Shown here: positions 22,725-28,995 of the stretch, one piece after another | Layout of the letters: every line of letters starts with the position of its first letter | How positions within the stretch are numbered: the first letter of the stretch is position 1 | IMG/VR virus record: IMGVR_UViG_3300042542_000618 | Coordinates: 1-32,095 of that record | DNA: 32,095 nucleotides | Reading direction: 5' to 3' (one strand) | DNA from: a virus | Made by a program: the position numbers and the translations under genes | The notes under the pieces: generated by a model | The model's input: only the letters and a program-made list of their open reading frames with translations | What the model was told of the DNA's origin: nothing | The model's database searches: none

Positions 22725-22753
22725 CATTGTATAGGGTTCTATACATTCGTCAA
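22725..22753 (-). promoter_or_regulatory. Leftward promoter P2 with operator palindrome
   Basis: On the minus strand TTGACG (22753-22748) and TACAAT (22731-22726) are 16 bases apart, as in P1. GTATAG-GGTT-CTATAC (22729-22744) is a perfect 6-bp-arm palindrome overlapping the -10 and spacer, so a bound protein would block P2. P1 keeps one arm (GTATAG) and has a degenerate second arm (CTTAAC). The start would be near 22719, 41 bases before the DUF932 ATG. Confidence 0.7.
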
Positions 22754-22765
22754 TAATTAATGTAA

Positions 22766-22791
22766 AGTTTTTATTAGGACTTTCCCTAATA
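22766..22791. promoter_or_regulatory. Operator-like palindrome O2 (26-bp repeat copy)
   Basis: The second copy of the 26-bp repeat, holding ATTAGG-ACTTTC-CCTAAT at 22773-22790. Its right arm lies where the -35 box of the rightward Cro-like promoter should be, and its left arm faces P2. A bound protein could activate one direction and repress the other. Confidence 0.62.
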
Positions 22792-22803
22792 TAGATTCAA
22801 ACT

Positions 22804-22823
22804 TTGTATAGTAAAATGCACTG
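22804..22823 (+). promoter_or_regulatory. Rightward promoter of Cro-like gene
   Basis: TATAGT (22807-22812) is a good -10 box placed so that transcription would start about 4-5 bases before the ATG at 22824. No TTGACA-like -35 is seen; the region is taken by palindrome O2. TTGTATAG here is shared with P1 and P2, giving a third GTATAG half-site. Confidence 0.5.
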
Positions 22824-22982
22824 ATGTCAAAAGATGATGCGATTTCAAAAGCTGGTTCACAAGCTGCCCTTGCAAGGTTGCTTGGGGTGACTCGAGGTGC
22901 TGTTTCCCAATGGAAAAATATGCCAAAGGGTCGGCTGTATCAGCTCATGGTCATAAGACCAGAATGGTTTGCAAAGAGATAA
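22824..22982 (+). CDS. Cro-like helix-turn-helix repressor
   Basis: This 52-residue product is a complete Cro-type DNA-binding domain: DAISKAGSQAALARLLGVTR, then GAVSQWKNMPKGRLYQL and a short VIRPEWFAKR end. SQAALARLLGVTRGAVSQW is the classic helix-turn-helix, and the IPxGRxxQL-type follow-up (here MPKGRLYQL) marks the Cro/YdaS group. No ribosome site lies before the ATG, and the -10 box is only 11 bases upstream, so the message may be leaderless. It faces the DUF932 gene across the operator region and probably binds the GTATAG or ATTAGG palindromes. No CI-type partner is visible. Confidence 0.85.
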   Translation: MSKDDAISKAGSQAALARLLGVTRGAVSQWKNMPKGRLYQLMVIRPEWFAKR

Positions 22983-23088
22983 TTTTTTTGAAACGCGGCT
23001 AGGTTGGGCCTGATCTCCCAGCCGAAAAGGGTTACACCTTCCCCTGCCGAGGTTTCTTCACAAAGGTGCTTAAAAAAGGTAAAACTTA
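22983..23088 (+). promoter_or_regulatory. Structured leader before replication gene
   Basis: After a T7 run (22983-22989) GGTTGGG (23002-23008) pairs with CCCAGCC (23017-23023) in seven base pairs with one G-T and an 8-base loop. A second set of shorter pairings follows: AAGG/CCTT (23027-23030 with 23037-23040), or AGGG/CCCT (23028-23031 with 23042-23045). CACCTT (23035-23040) can also pair with a later AAGGTG. The ribosome site AAAGGT lies near 23075. It could be an RNA switch or part of the replication start; no open frame of note lies in it. Confidence 0.45.
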
Positions 23089-23859
23089 ATGCATTACTTC
23101 ACATTCAATATCGGTGACTATCGAGGTGCTACTGCACATCTTTCGAACGAGGAAGACCTTGCGTATAGAAGGCTCCTGGATATGTATTACGACACAGAAA
23201 AAAAAATCCCAATAGATACCCACTGGGTTGCCAGACGTTTGCGCTTGGATACCAAAGTGATTGAGGATGTTTTAACTGATATGTTTGAAAAACAAGAGGA
23301 TGGTTGGTTTCATGCTCGTTGTCATGAGGTCATTGGTCAATATCATGCCATGGCAGAAAAGAACAGACTAAATGGTAAGTTGGGTGGTAGGAAAAAGAAC
23401 CCAGTGGGTAACCCAGTGGATACCGACTCGCAACCCAACGCTAAGGCAACTATAAACCAAGAACTAATAACCAATAACCAATTGAATACCAATATATGTC
23501 CACCTGAAGGTGAACTTGAAGAGAAGTTACCAGATTGTGAGCACAAAGCAGTTATCAGTCTTTATCACCAGCACTTGCCAACACTCAGGAAAGTAGAAGT
23601 CTGGAATACAACCAGACATGGCTATTTAAGGCAAAGATGGCGAGAAGTAGCAATCGAACTATCGCAAGGCAAAACAATTCAGACTGATGATGTGCTGAAT
23701 TGGTGGGAAGACTTTTTCAAGCATGTTGGGCATTCAAAGTTCCTAACTGGAAAAGTCAATAGCAAAGATGGTCGGGCATTTACTGCCGACTTGGAGTGGA
23801 TTCTTAAACCTAGCAATTTTGCAAAAATCGTAGAGGGTAAATATCATGGCGCTCACTAA
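23089..23859 (+). CDS. DUF1376 (YdaU-like) replication protein
   Basis: The 256-residue product opens with the DUF1376 pattern: YFTFNIGDYRGATAHLSNEE, then DLAYRRLLDMYYDTEKKIP, VARRLRLDTKVIEDVLTDMF and a GWFHARCHEVI segment (residues 1-85), a winged-helix-like domain. A polar linker with GGRKKN and NQELITNN repeats follows. The C-terminal part holds LNWWEDFFKHVGHSKFLTGK and LEWILKPSNFAKIVEGKYHG, the usual end of phage replication initiators that load helicase. It would bind the phage origin and recruit host replication proteins. The start codon follows AAGGT. Its end overlaps the next gene by 14 bases. Confidence 0.83.
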   Translation: MHYFTFNIGDYRGATAHLSNEEDLAYRRLLDMYYDTEKKIPIDTHWVARRLRLDTKVIEDVLTDMFEKQEDGWFHARCHEVIGQYHAMAEKNRLNGKLGGRKKNPVGNPVDTDSQPNAKATINQELITNNQLNTNICPPEGELEEKLPDCEHKAVISLYHQHLPTLRKVEVWNTTRHGYLRQRWREVAIELSQGKTIQTDDVLNWWEDFFKHVGHSKFLTGKVNSKDGRAFTADLEWILKPSNFAKIVEGKYHGAH

Positions 23860-24076
23860 TTTCAAACAACAAACTCACCAGATTGACGAAACAAATCACA
23901 CTTTATGTAGCGTTGCTGGCTGTGGAAAACGTTGGTCGGTTCAAATGGAAGGCCAGAAACCGATGTGCTCAGAACATCAATGGTCCGATAAAAAACCAGC
24001 TACAAAGCGGGATATTGCAGTAACAGAATTCACGCAACCACCAGTACAACACTGGCAAGATGATGAAGTTTTTTGA
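23846..24076 (+). CDS. Small probable zinc-binding protein
   Basis: The 76-residue product has a Cys/His set: LCSVAGCGKRWSVQ then KPMCSEHQW, that is C-x4-C-x13-C-x2-H. This could bind one zinc. The rest is polar, with a Trp near the end (VQHWQDDEVF). It overlaps the replication gene by 14 bases and ends TTTTTGATG, overlapping the next possible start. Many phages have a short Cys-rich protein next to the replication gene; a role in loading or primer processing is unproven. Confidence 0.68.
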   Translation: MALTNFKQQTHQIDETNHTLCSVAGCGKRWSVQMEGQKPMCSEHQWSDKKPATKRDIAVTEFTQPPVQHWQDDEVF

Positions 24077-24339
24077 TGTATGACCATAAATCCTTACTTG
24101 ATAAAAGACGGGAAGGTCAAGAATTTAGCCTTGCTGACATTAACCGAGCGTTGCGAGATGCTGGAGACCTTACACCAAACCGAAGCAAAAGAATGGATAA
24201 AACGTTATCGCAAGAAACGATTGGAGCTGGGCAAGCAAGAAGCCCAAGCATGGTGGGAAAATACCAAGATGGACATCAAAAAACGGCGTGGGCAGGATGG
24301 TCACGATACCTTGATTGCAAACATGAGGCGGCAAAATGA
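24076..24339 (+). CDS. Possible overlapping gene, frame A
   Basis: An 87-codon frame starts MYDHKSLLDKRREG at an ATG overlapping the previous stop (TGATG) and ends TGA at 24337-24339, overlapping the RusA start by ATGA. These junctions are the usual ones in this genome. The early part (FSLADINRALRDAGDL) reads as a natural protein and shows T-rich third positions as in neighbouring genes; the later part (after about residue 33) looks like chance sequence. It lies in another frame over the gene at 24080-24349, so either both are used or a frameshift joins them. Confidence 0.42.
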   Translation: MYDHKSLLDKRREGQEFSLADINRALRDAGDLTPNRSKRMDKTLSQETIGAGQARSPSMVGKYQDGHQKTAWAGWSRYLDCKHEAAK

Positions 24340-24349
24340 TGCAAATTAA
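24080..24349 (+). CDS. Hypothetical protein, frame B
   Basis: An 89-residue frame, four bases out from frame A. Its second half looks real: ETLHQTEAKEWIKRYRKKRL, then GKQEAQAWWENTKMDIKKRR and GQDGHDTLIANMRRQN, a helical, basic pattern that I associate with phage early proteins (W-W...I-x-K-R-R-G...L...M). The first 30 residues are less convincing. It has a weak ribosome site and its stop lies 14 bases inside RusA. Function unknown. Confidence 0.55.
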   Translation: MTINPYLIKDGKVKNLALLTLTERCEMLETLHQTEAKEWIKRYRKKRLELGKQEAQAWWENTKMDIKKRRGQDGHDTLIANMRRQNDAN

Positions 24350-24761
24350 CTTTGCAGTGTATGGCGAACCTGTACCAAAAGGCAGACCAAGATTTTCTAC
24401 AAGGGGTAAGTTTCCAGTTGCTTACACTCCCGAAAAGACAAAAGCCTACGAATTTGAAGTTGGCATGATGGCTTTAGCTGCAATGGGTGGTTCAAAACCC
24501 TTGGAAGGGGCTTTAGAGGCATTTATTTACGTTACTTTTGCAGTTCCCGACTCATACTCAAAAAAACGCACTGAAGCTTGTTTAAACAATTCTGAGAAGC
24601 ACACAAAACGCCCTGATTTAGATAACGTCATCAAGTGCGTGATCGATGGAATGGACAAAATTGTATTTTTGAACGATTCGCAAATTACATCTATCCACAG
24701 CACCAAGGTTTATGGTGAGATGGCAAAAGTGGAAGTTTTAGTAAGGGAAGCATTTAAATGA
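24336..24761 (+). CDS. rusA: RusA-family Holliday junction resolvase
   Basis: The 141-residue product fits RusA: YGEPVPKGRPRF (9-20), YTPEKTKAYEFEV (30-42), and KRPDLDNVIKCVIDGMDKIVF (91-111). RPDLDN gives the paired catalytic aspartates (94 and 96), followed by Asp104. The usual DDxQ motif reads N-D-S-Q at 113-116, so one acid is replaced by Asn while the second is kept. It would cut four-way junctions formed in recombination or replication before packaging. The GAGG at 24324-24327 favours the first ATG. Confidence 0.88.
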   Translation: MMQINFAVYGEPVPKGRPRFSTRGKFPVAYTPEKTKAYEFEVGMMALAAMGGSKPLEGALEAFIYVTFAVPDSYSKKRTEACLNNSEKHTKRPDLDNVIKCVIDGMDKIVFLNDSQITSIHSTKVYGEMAKVEVLVREAFK

Positions 24762-25087
24762 AACCAGAACAAGCAGCCCAAACGATTAGAGATAAAGCCC
24801 CATCCTACGGAGAGGCCAAAGCACAAAGGGTATATCTTGAAGAATTCCGCAAATCCAAAAAAGCCCTGTTGATGAAAGATGCACTGAAATTAGGTGTAGA
24901 AGCAGCAAATGCACAGGAACGGGAAGCATATGCAGACCCTGCCTATCACCAGTTGCTTAAAGGGCTGGCGCTGGCAATCGAGCAAGAAGAGACGCTAAAG
25001 TGGGAACTGGAGGCGGCAAGGTTGGACATAGAAATTTGGCGTACACGGGAAGCAACAAACAGGATGCAAGACAGGTCGCACCAATGA
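24758..25087 (+). CDS. Helical phage protein, unknown
   Basis: The 109-residue product overlaps RusA by ATGA. Reads EQAAQTIRDKAPSYGEAKAQ, then RVYLEEFRKSKKALLMKDA and an Ala/Glu-rich coiled-coil-like middle (EREAYADPAYHQLLKGLALA) and an ending helix (WELEAARLDIEIWRTREA). I know this layout (charged N-terminal helix, YADPAY...HLxGL, then a Trp-bounded helix) from phage proteins next to RusA genes, without a known role. Its TGA overlaps the next ATG. Confidence 0.72.
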   Translation: MKPEQAAQTIRDKAPSYGEAKAQRVYLEEFRKSKKALLMKDALKLGVEAANAQEREAYADPAYHQLLKGLALAIEQEETLKWELEAARLDIEIWRTREATNRMQDRSHQ

Positions 25088-25269
25088 AATGCCCAGAATG
25101 TGGAACATGGACAATCGTAAAAGAGACCAGAATAAGCACAGGAAATACACGCAGACGCAAGCTGGAATGTGCGAATGAGCACAGATTTACAACTTTGGAG
25201 ACCATCATTGTTTCAAAAACACCCATACGTAAGAAGCAAAAAACTTTTAAAACTGGTAGCAAGTCTTGA
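25084..25269 (+). CDS. Small zinc-ribbon protein
   Basis: The ATG at 25084 overlaps the preceding stop (ATGA). The 61-residue product reads MKCPECGTWTIVKETR, then NTRRRKLECANEHRFTTLET. Cys3, Cys6, Cys29 and His33 make a zinc ribbon like the start of NrdR (CPxCG...RRRxxC...RFTT.E), but with His in place of the last Cys and no ATP-cone domain. It may be a small transcription or DNA-contacting factor. Its last 95 bases also encode, in another frame, the start of the nuclease gene. Confidence 0.75.
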   Translation: MKCPECGTWTIVKETRISTGNTRRRKLECANEHRFTTLETIIVSKTPIRKKQKTFKTGSKS

Positions 25270-25531
25270 TTGTCAACTTTGCGGGTCAGGTCACTTTGTA
25301 CAAGCAGCACATACAAACTGGGGTGGGGGTAAGGGCAGAAGCATAAAAGCTGACGATAATTTGACTGCCGCACTGTGTATGACTTGCCATTACGACATTG
25401 ATGCTGGCGCGAAATGGTCTAAAGCTGAAAGACAGCAAGCATGGCAACTAGCGCACTTTAAAACAGTTCAGTTATTGGTCGATACTGGTCAATGGCCTGT
25501 TGACATTCCTATACCTGATATAGCAAAATGA
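25175..25531 (+). CDS. YbcO/DUF1364-like HNH nuclease
   Basis: The start at 25175 is seven bases after GGAA; GTG at 25169 is a less likely alternative. The 118-residue product has a zinc-stabilised HNH-like core: DCQLCGSGHFVQAAHTNWGG (32-51), with Cys33, Cys36 and His46, then LTAALCMTCHYDID (63-76), with Cys68, Cys71 and His72. KGRSIKADD between them is typical of the YbcO/DUF1364 group of prophage nucleases. It could nick or cut DNA in replication, recombination or packaging. The first 95 bases overlap the zinc-ribbon gene in a different frame. Confidence 0.75.
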   Translation: MSTDLQLWRPSLFQKHPYVRSKKLLKLVASLDCQLCGSGHFVQAAHTNWGGGKGRSIKADDNLTAALCMTCHYDIDAGAKWSKAERQQAWQLAHFKTVQLLVDTGQWPVDIPIPDIAK

Positions 25532-25560
25532 ACACGCTGACAAATGCAGTTGCCAGCCTT

Positions 25561-25582
25561 GGGGCTTCGGCCCCTTTTTTTT
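25561..25582 (+). terminator. Strong intrinsic terminator after early operon
   Basis: GGGGC-TTCG-GCCCC (25561-25574) directly followed by eight Ts is a classic intrinsic terminator with a stable tetraloop. It splits the replication genes from the ParB-terminase-head genes. No promoter is obvious between it and 25592, so the late genes need readthrough or antitermination. Confidence 0.88.
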
Positions 25583-25591
25583 AAGGACACC

Positions 25592-26389
25592 ATGAATCCA
25601 GCAGATAAAGTCGAAAAATGGGCGATTGATAAACTCATACCCTACGCACGAAACTCACGCACACACTCTGATGAGCAAATAGCACAACTTGCGGCAAGCA
25701 TTAAGGAGTGGGGCTGGACAACACCAGTATTGGTGGATGAGCAGGGTGGCATCATTGCAGGACATGGTCGTACACTGGCGGCTCAAAAGCTGAAAATGGC
25801 AGAAGTGCCTGTGATGGTAGCAAAAGGTTGGTCAGATGCAAAAAAACGGGCTTATATCATTGCTGACAATAAGTTAGCCCAAAATGCTGGCTGGGACAAC
25901 GCAATGTTATCTCTTGAACTTGAAGAGCTTGATGGTTTAGGTTTTGACATTGATTTAACTGGATTTACACCAGAAGAAATTACAGAATTAACATTTTTTG
26001 ATGACGATGATGAGCAAATTGACAACAGTAAGTACACAAAAAAGATAGATGCCCCAGTTTACTCACCATCTGGTGACTGTCCTGCCGTGAATGAACTTTA
26101 CGATAAAGTTAAATACGAGCAACTTACGGCAAAAATATACCAAGACCCTGAGATAAAGTCAGAAATTAAAGACTTTTTGTTGGCAGCGGCAGCACGACAT
26201 ATACGATTTGACTTTGAACAAATTGCAGAGTTCTATGCTCATGCTGACCCAGACACACAGCAGCTCATGGAAGACAGCGCATTGGTCATTATTGACTTTG
26301 ATAAGGCTATTGCTAACGGATATGTAAAGCTTTCACAAGCCATCAGTGATGTTTACGCCAGCGAAAAGGGTGAAGAACATGACGCCTAA
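25592..26389 (+). CDS. ParB-like nuclease-domain protein
   Basis: The start at 25592 follows AAGGAC; a longer frame would run through the terminator. The 265-residue product has a ParB/Srx-like N-terminal domain: IDKLIPYARNSRTHSDEQIA (12-31), SIKEWGWTTPVLVDEQG and IIAGHGRTLAAQKL (54-67, the GHGR box). After an acidic linker (DDDDEQ) a second domain (about 150-255) has YSPSGDCPAVNELYDKVK, AAARHIRFDFEQIAEFYAHA and SALVIIDFDKAI, a pattern common in phages next to DNA-modification genes. It may bind DNA and guide the glycosyltransferase encoded next, with which it overlaps by 11 bases. Confidence 0.78.
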   Translation: MNPADKVEKWAIDKLIPYARNSRTHSDEQIAQLAASIKEWGWTTPVLVDEQGGIIAGHGRTLAAQKLKMAEVPVMVAKGWSDAKKRAYIIADNKLAQNAGWDNAMLSLELEELDGLGFDIDLTGFTPEEITELTFFDDDDEQIDNSKYTKKIDAPVYSPSGDCPAVNELYDKVKYEQLTAKIYQDPEIKSEIKDFLLAAAARHIRFDFEQIAEFYAHADPDTQQLMEDSALVIIDFDKAIANGYVKLSQAISDVYASEKGEEHDA

Positions 26390-27284
26390 GAGCTTTGCCG
26401 TATTTATTCTGACGCATGGTCGGGCAAATAATGTTTACACTTACCAAAGTTTGCGTAAACAAGGCTATACAGGCAAAATTTACCTAATATGCGATGACGA
26501 GGATAAACAGCTCGATAAATACAAAGAAGTTTATGGCAAAGAATCTGTAATCGTTTTCAACAAACAAGAAGCGATTGATGCCACTGATAGCGGAGATAAC
26601 TTTAAAAAACGCAATAGCGTGGTCTACGCAAGAAATATCAGCTTCAAAATTGCAGCCGATCTTGGTCTAACGCATTTCTGGCAACTGGATGACGATTACA
26701 CAAGGTTTGATTACTCGACCAATGAAGAATTGCAGTACATCACATCTGAAAATAAGATCGGCAAGCTGGATGATGTCTTGGTGGCACTGATTGAGTTTTT
26801 AGACACAACACCGTTTCATTCGGTAGCATTTGCACAGGGTGGCGACTTTATTGGTGGTGAAGGTTGCGTATTACTCAGTAAGATGCGAAAAGATGAAATT
26901 TATCGTAAAGTAATGAATTCGTTTATGTTTCGTGTAGATCGCCCTGTTGAGTTCATGGGTCGAATTAACGAAGATGTGAATATGTATGCCGAATGGGGCA
27001 GGCGTGGCAAGTTGTTCATGACTACACCTCAGTTGCGCTTACAGCAAATCGTTACACAACAGAATGCCGGCGGCTTGACTGAAATCTACCTAGACCTTGG
27101 CACTTATACCAAATCGTTCTATTCAGTCATGTACGCACCATCGTGTGTGAAAATCTCAGAAGTAGGCACAAATGATAAACGGATACATCATCAAGTATCA
27201 TGGAAGCATACTGCGCCAAAGATACTGAGTGAGGAGCACCGTAAGCCAAGGGTGCTTTCACGTATTACAAGCACAGTTAAATAA
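26379..27284 (+). CDS. TET-associated-type glycosyltransferase (TAGT-like)
   Basis: The 301-residue product looks like a GT-A-fold transferase of the TAGT group, first described with phage TET/JBP oxygenases and thought to put sugars on modified DNA bases. Landmarks: FAVFILTHGRANNVYTYQS (6-24), IYLICDDEDK (34-43), FWQLDDDYTRF (100-110, the DxD metal site), FMGRINEDVNMYAEWGRRGK (192-211), QQNAGGLTEIYLDLGTYTKS (227-246) and RIHHQVSW near the end. The start ATG lies inside the end of the ParB gene. No TET or methylase is seen in the genome, so its substrate base and source are unclear. Confidence 0.75.
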   Translation: MTPKSFAVFILTHGRANNVYTYQSLRKQGYTGKIYLICDDEDKQLDKYKEVYGKESVIVFNKQEAIDATDSGDNFKKRNSVVYARNISFKIAADLGLTHFWQLDDDYTRFDYSTNEELQYITSENKIGKLDDVLVALIEFLDTTPFHSVAFAQGGDFIGGEGCVLLSKMRKDEIYRKVMNSFMFRVDRPVEFMGRINEDVNMYAEWGRRGKLFMTTPQLRLQQIVTQQNAGGLTEIYLDLGTYTKSFYSVMYAPSCVKISEVGTNDKRIHHQVSWKHTAPKILSEEHRKPRVLSRITSTVK

Positions 27285-27317
27285 ACGCAGCAATCCAACC
27301 TTTCGCGGAGGTTATAA

Positions 27318-27752
27318 ATGAAAAAAACAACTGAAATTTCCACCCAACTGCCTAAAAAAGAGGCAGATAAGCCAAAACAGAACGGTGGGGCACGAGAAGG
27401 TGCTGGCAGAAAACCATTTTTGCCTACTGATGCAGAGCGCAAACAAGTCGAGGCAATGTCTGGTTATGGTGTGCCTTTCGAGCAAATAGCCGCATTGGTG
27501 CGTGATGGCATTGATATTGACACACTGCGAAAATACTTCAGCCCTGAACTTATCAATGGCAAAGCCAAAGCAAATGCACAAGTTGGCCAGGGTATTTTCC
27601 AAAAAGCAATGGCTGGTGATACGACAGCACAAATTTGGTGGTCAAAGTGCCAGATGGGTTGGAAAGAAACCCAACGCCATGAACTTACAGGTGCTGATGG
27701 TCAGCCATTAGAATTTGCCAAGATTGAACGTATTGTTGTAAAACATGGGTAA
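27318..27752 (+). CDS. Terminase small subunit
   Basis: The 144-residue product has a basic N-terminal patch with NGGAREGAGRKP (22-33), then a small helix-turn-helix region (about 40-75: MSGYGVPFEQIAALVRDGID, then TLRKYFSPEL), the DNA-recognition part typical of small terminases. The C-terminal part has MAGDTTAQIWWSKCQMGWKE. It would select phage DNA and stimulate the large subunit. It has a strong CGGAGG site and overlaps the large terminase by eight bases. Confidence 0.83.
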   Translation: MKKTTEISTQLPKKEADKPKQNGGAREGAGRKPFLPTDAERKQVEAMSGYGVPFEQIAALVRDGIDIDTLRKYFSPELINGKAKANAQVGQGIFQKAMAGDTTAQIWWSKCQMGWKETQRHELTGADGQPLEFAKIERIVVKHG

Positions 27753-28971
27753 AACCCTAAAAATTCAGACCCCAGAGTGGGCTCTACCCTTGCTGGAGGG
27801 AAGGCGTTACAAAGGTGCATGGGGTGGCCGAGGTTCTGGCAAATCACATATGTTTGCAGAGCTGATGATTGAGATGCACATCATGAACCAGAAGCGCAGA
27901 AGCGTTTGTGTGCGTGAAATACAGAAATCTTTGAACCAATCGGTCAAGCGGCTGCTGGAAACCAAGATCGAGGCCATGAACGCTGGCGCTTACTTTGAAG
28001 TCCAAGATGCAGTCATAAAGTCCAAAAAGGGCGATGGTGCGATTATCTTTCAGGGTATGCAGAACCACACCGCAGACTCGATTAAGTCGCTAGAAGGTTA
28101 TGACTGCGCTTGGGTTGAGGAAGCCCAAAGCCTGAGTCAGACCAGTCTTGATTTACTGAGGCCAACAATCCGCAAGCCAAACAGCGAATTGTGGTTTACA
28201 TGGAATCCAAGGCAGCAGTCCGACCCTGTGGATTTTCTACTGCGTGGGCCAGAGCCGCCAACCGATGCGGCAGTCATCAAGGTCAACTTTGGTGATAACC
28301 CGTGGTTTCCGCAAGTCTTAAAAGACGAAATGGAGTACGACAAGCGCAGAGACCCTGACAAATATCAGCACGTTTGGATGGGTCAATATTTACGGAACAG
28401 CAATGCAAGAGTATTCCGCAACTGGAAAATTGACGACTTTGAAGCACCGCATGATGCCATCCACCGCCTTGGAGCTGATTGGGGCTTTTCAGTTGATCCG
28501 ACAGTTTTGGTACGCTGCCACATAATCGGGCGAACGCTCTACATCGACCACGAAGCCTATATGGTGGGATGCGAGATTGTTAATACTCCAGAACTGTTCA
28601 TGCAAGTGCCAGAGGCTGAGAAGTGGCCTATCGTGGCAGATTCAGCCCGACCAGAGACCATCAGTCACATGAAACGCAATGGGTTTCCAAAGATAATGAC
28701 AGCGGTCAAAGGGCCAAAGTCGGTCGAGGAAGGCATTGAGTTCCTGAAGAACTATGACATCGTGGTTCACCCCAGATGCATTCACACGATTGACGAGTTA
28801 AGCCTTTACAGTTATAAGTCAGACCCATTGACGGGTAGAATCCTGCCTGTGCTAGAAGACAAAAAGAACCATGTAATTGACGCACTACGCTATGCTTGCG
28901 AGGGTGTTAGGCGTGCAACAGTAACCAAAACGATTAACTTCACGCCATTGCCCACCATCAATAAATGGTAG
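27745..28971 (+). CDS. terL: Terminase large subunit (PBSX/Terminase_3-like)
   Basis: The 408-residue packaging motor has both domains. ATPase: Walker A GGRGSGKS at 27-34, Walker B-type CAWVEEA at 121-127 with the catalytic Glu pair, and coupling motif WFTWNP at 150-155. RNase H-like nuclease: Asp245 in GADWGFSVD, Asp299 in VADSARPE and Asp379 in HVIDALRYA. The arrangement resembles the PBSX/Terminase_3 group, not P22 gp2, although the head genes are P22-like. It pumps DNA through the portal encoded next. The short C-terminal tail past 390 is normal. Confidence 0.93.
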   Translation: MGKTLKIQTPEWALPLLEGRRYKGAWGGRGSGKSHMFAELMIEMHIMNQKRRSVCVREIQKSLNQSVKRLLETKIEAMNAGAYFEVQDAVIKSKKGDGAIIFQGMQNHTADSIKSLEGYDCAWVEEAQSLSQTSLDLLRPTIRKPNSELWFTWNPRQQSDPVDFLLRGPEPPTDAAVIKVNFGDNPWFPQVLKDEMEYDKRRDPDKYQHVWMGQYLRNSNARVFRNWKIDDFEAPHDAIHRLGADWGFSVDPTVLVRCHIIGRTLYIDHEAYMVGCEIVNTPELFMQVPEAEKWPIVADSARPETISHMKRNGFPKIMTAVKGPKSVEEGIEFLKNYDIVVHPRCIHTIDELSLYSYKSDPLTGRILPVLEDKKNHVIDALRYACEGVRRATVTKTINFTPLPTINKW

Positions 28972-28995
28972 ACAATCGCAAAAGCGAGGACAATT

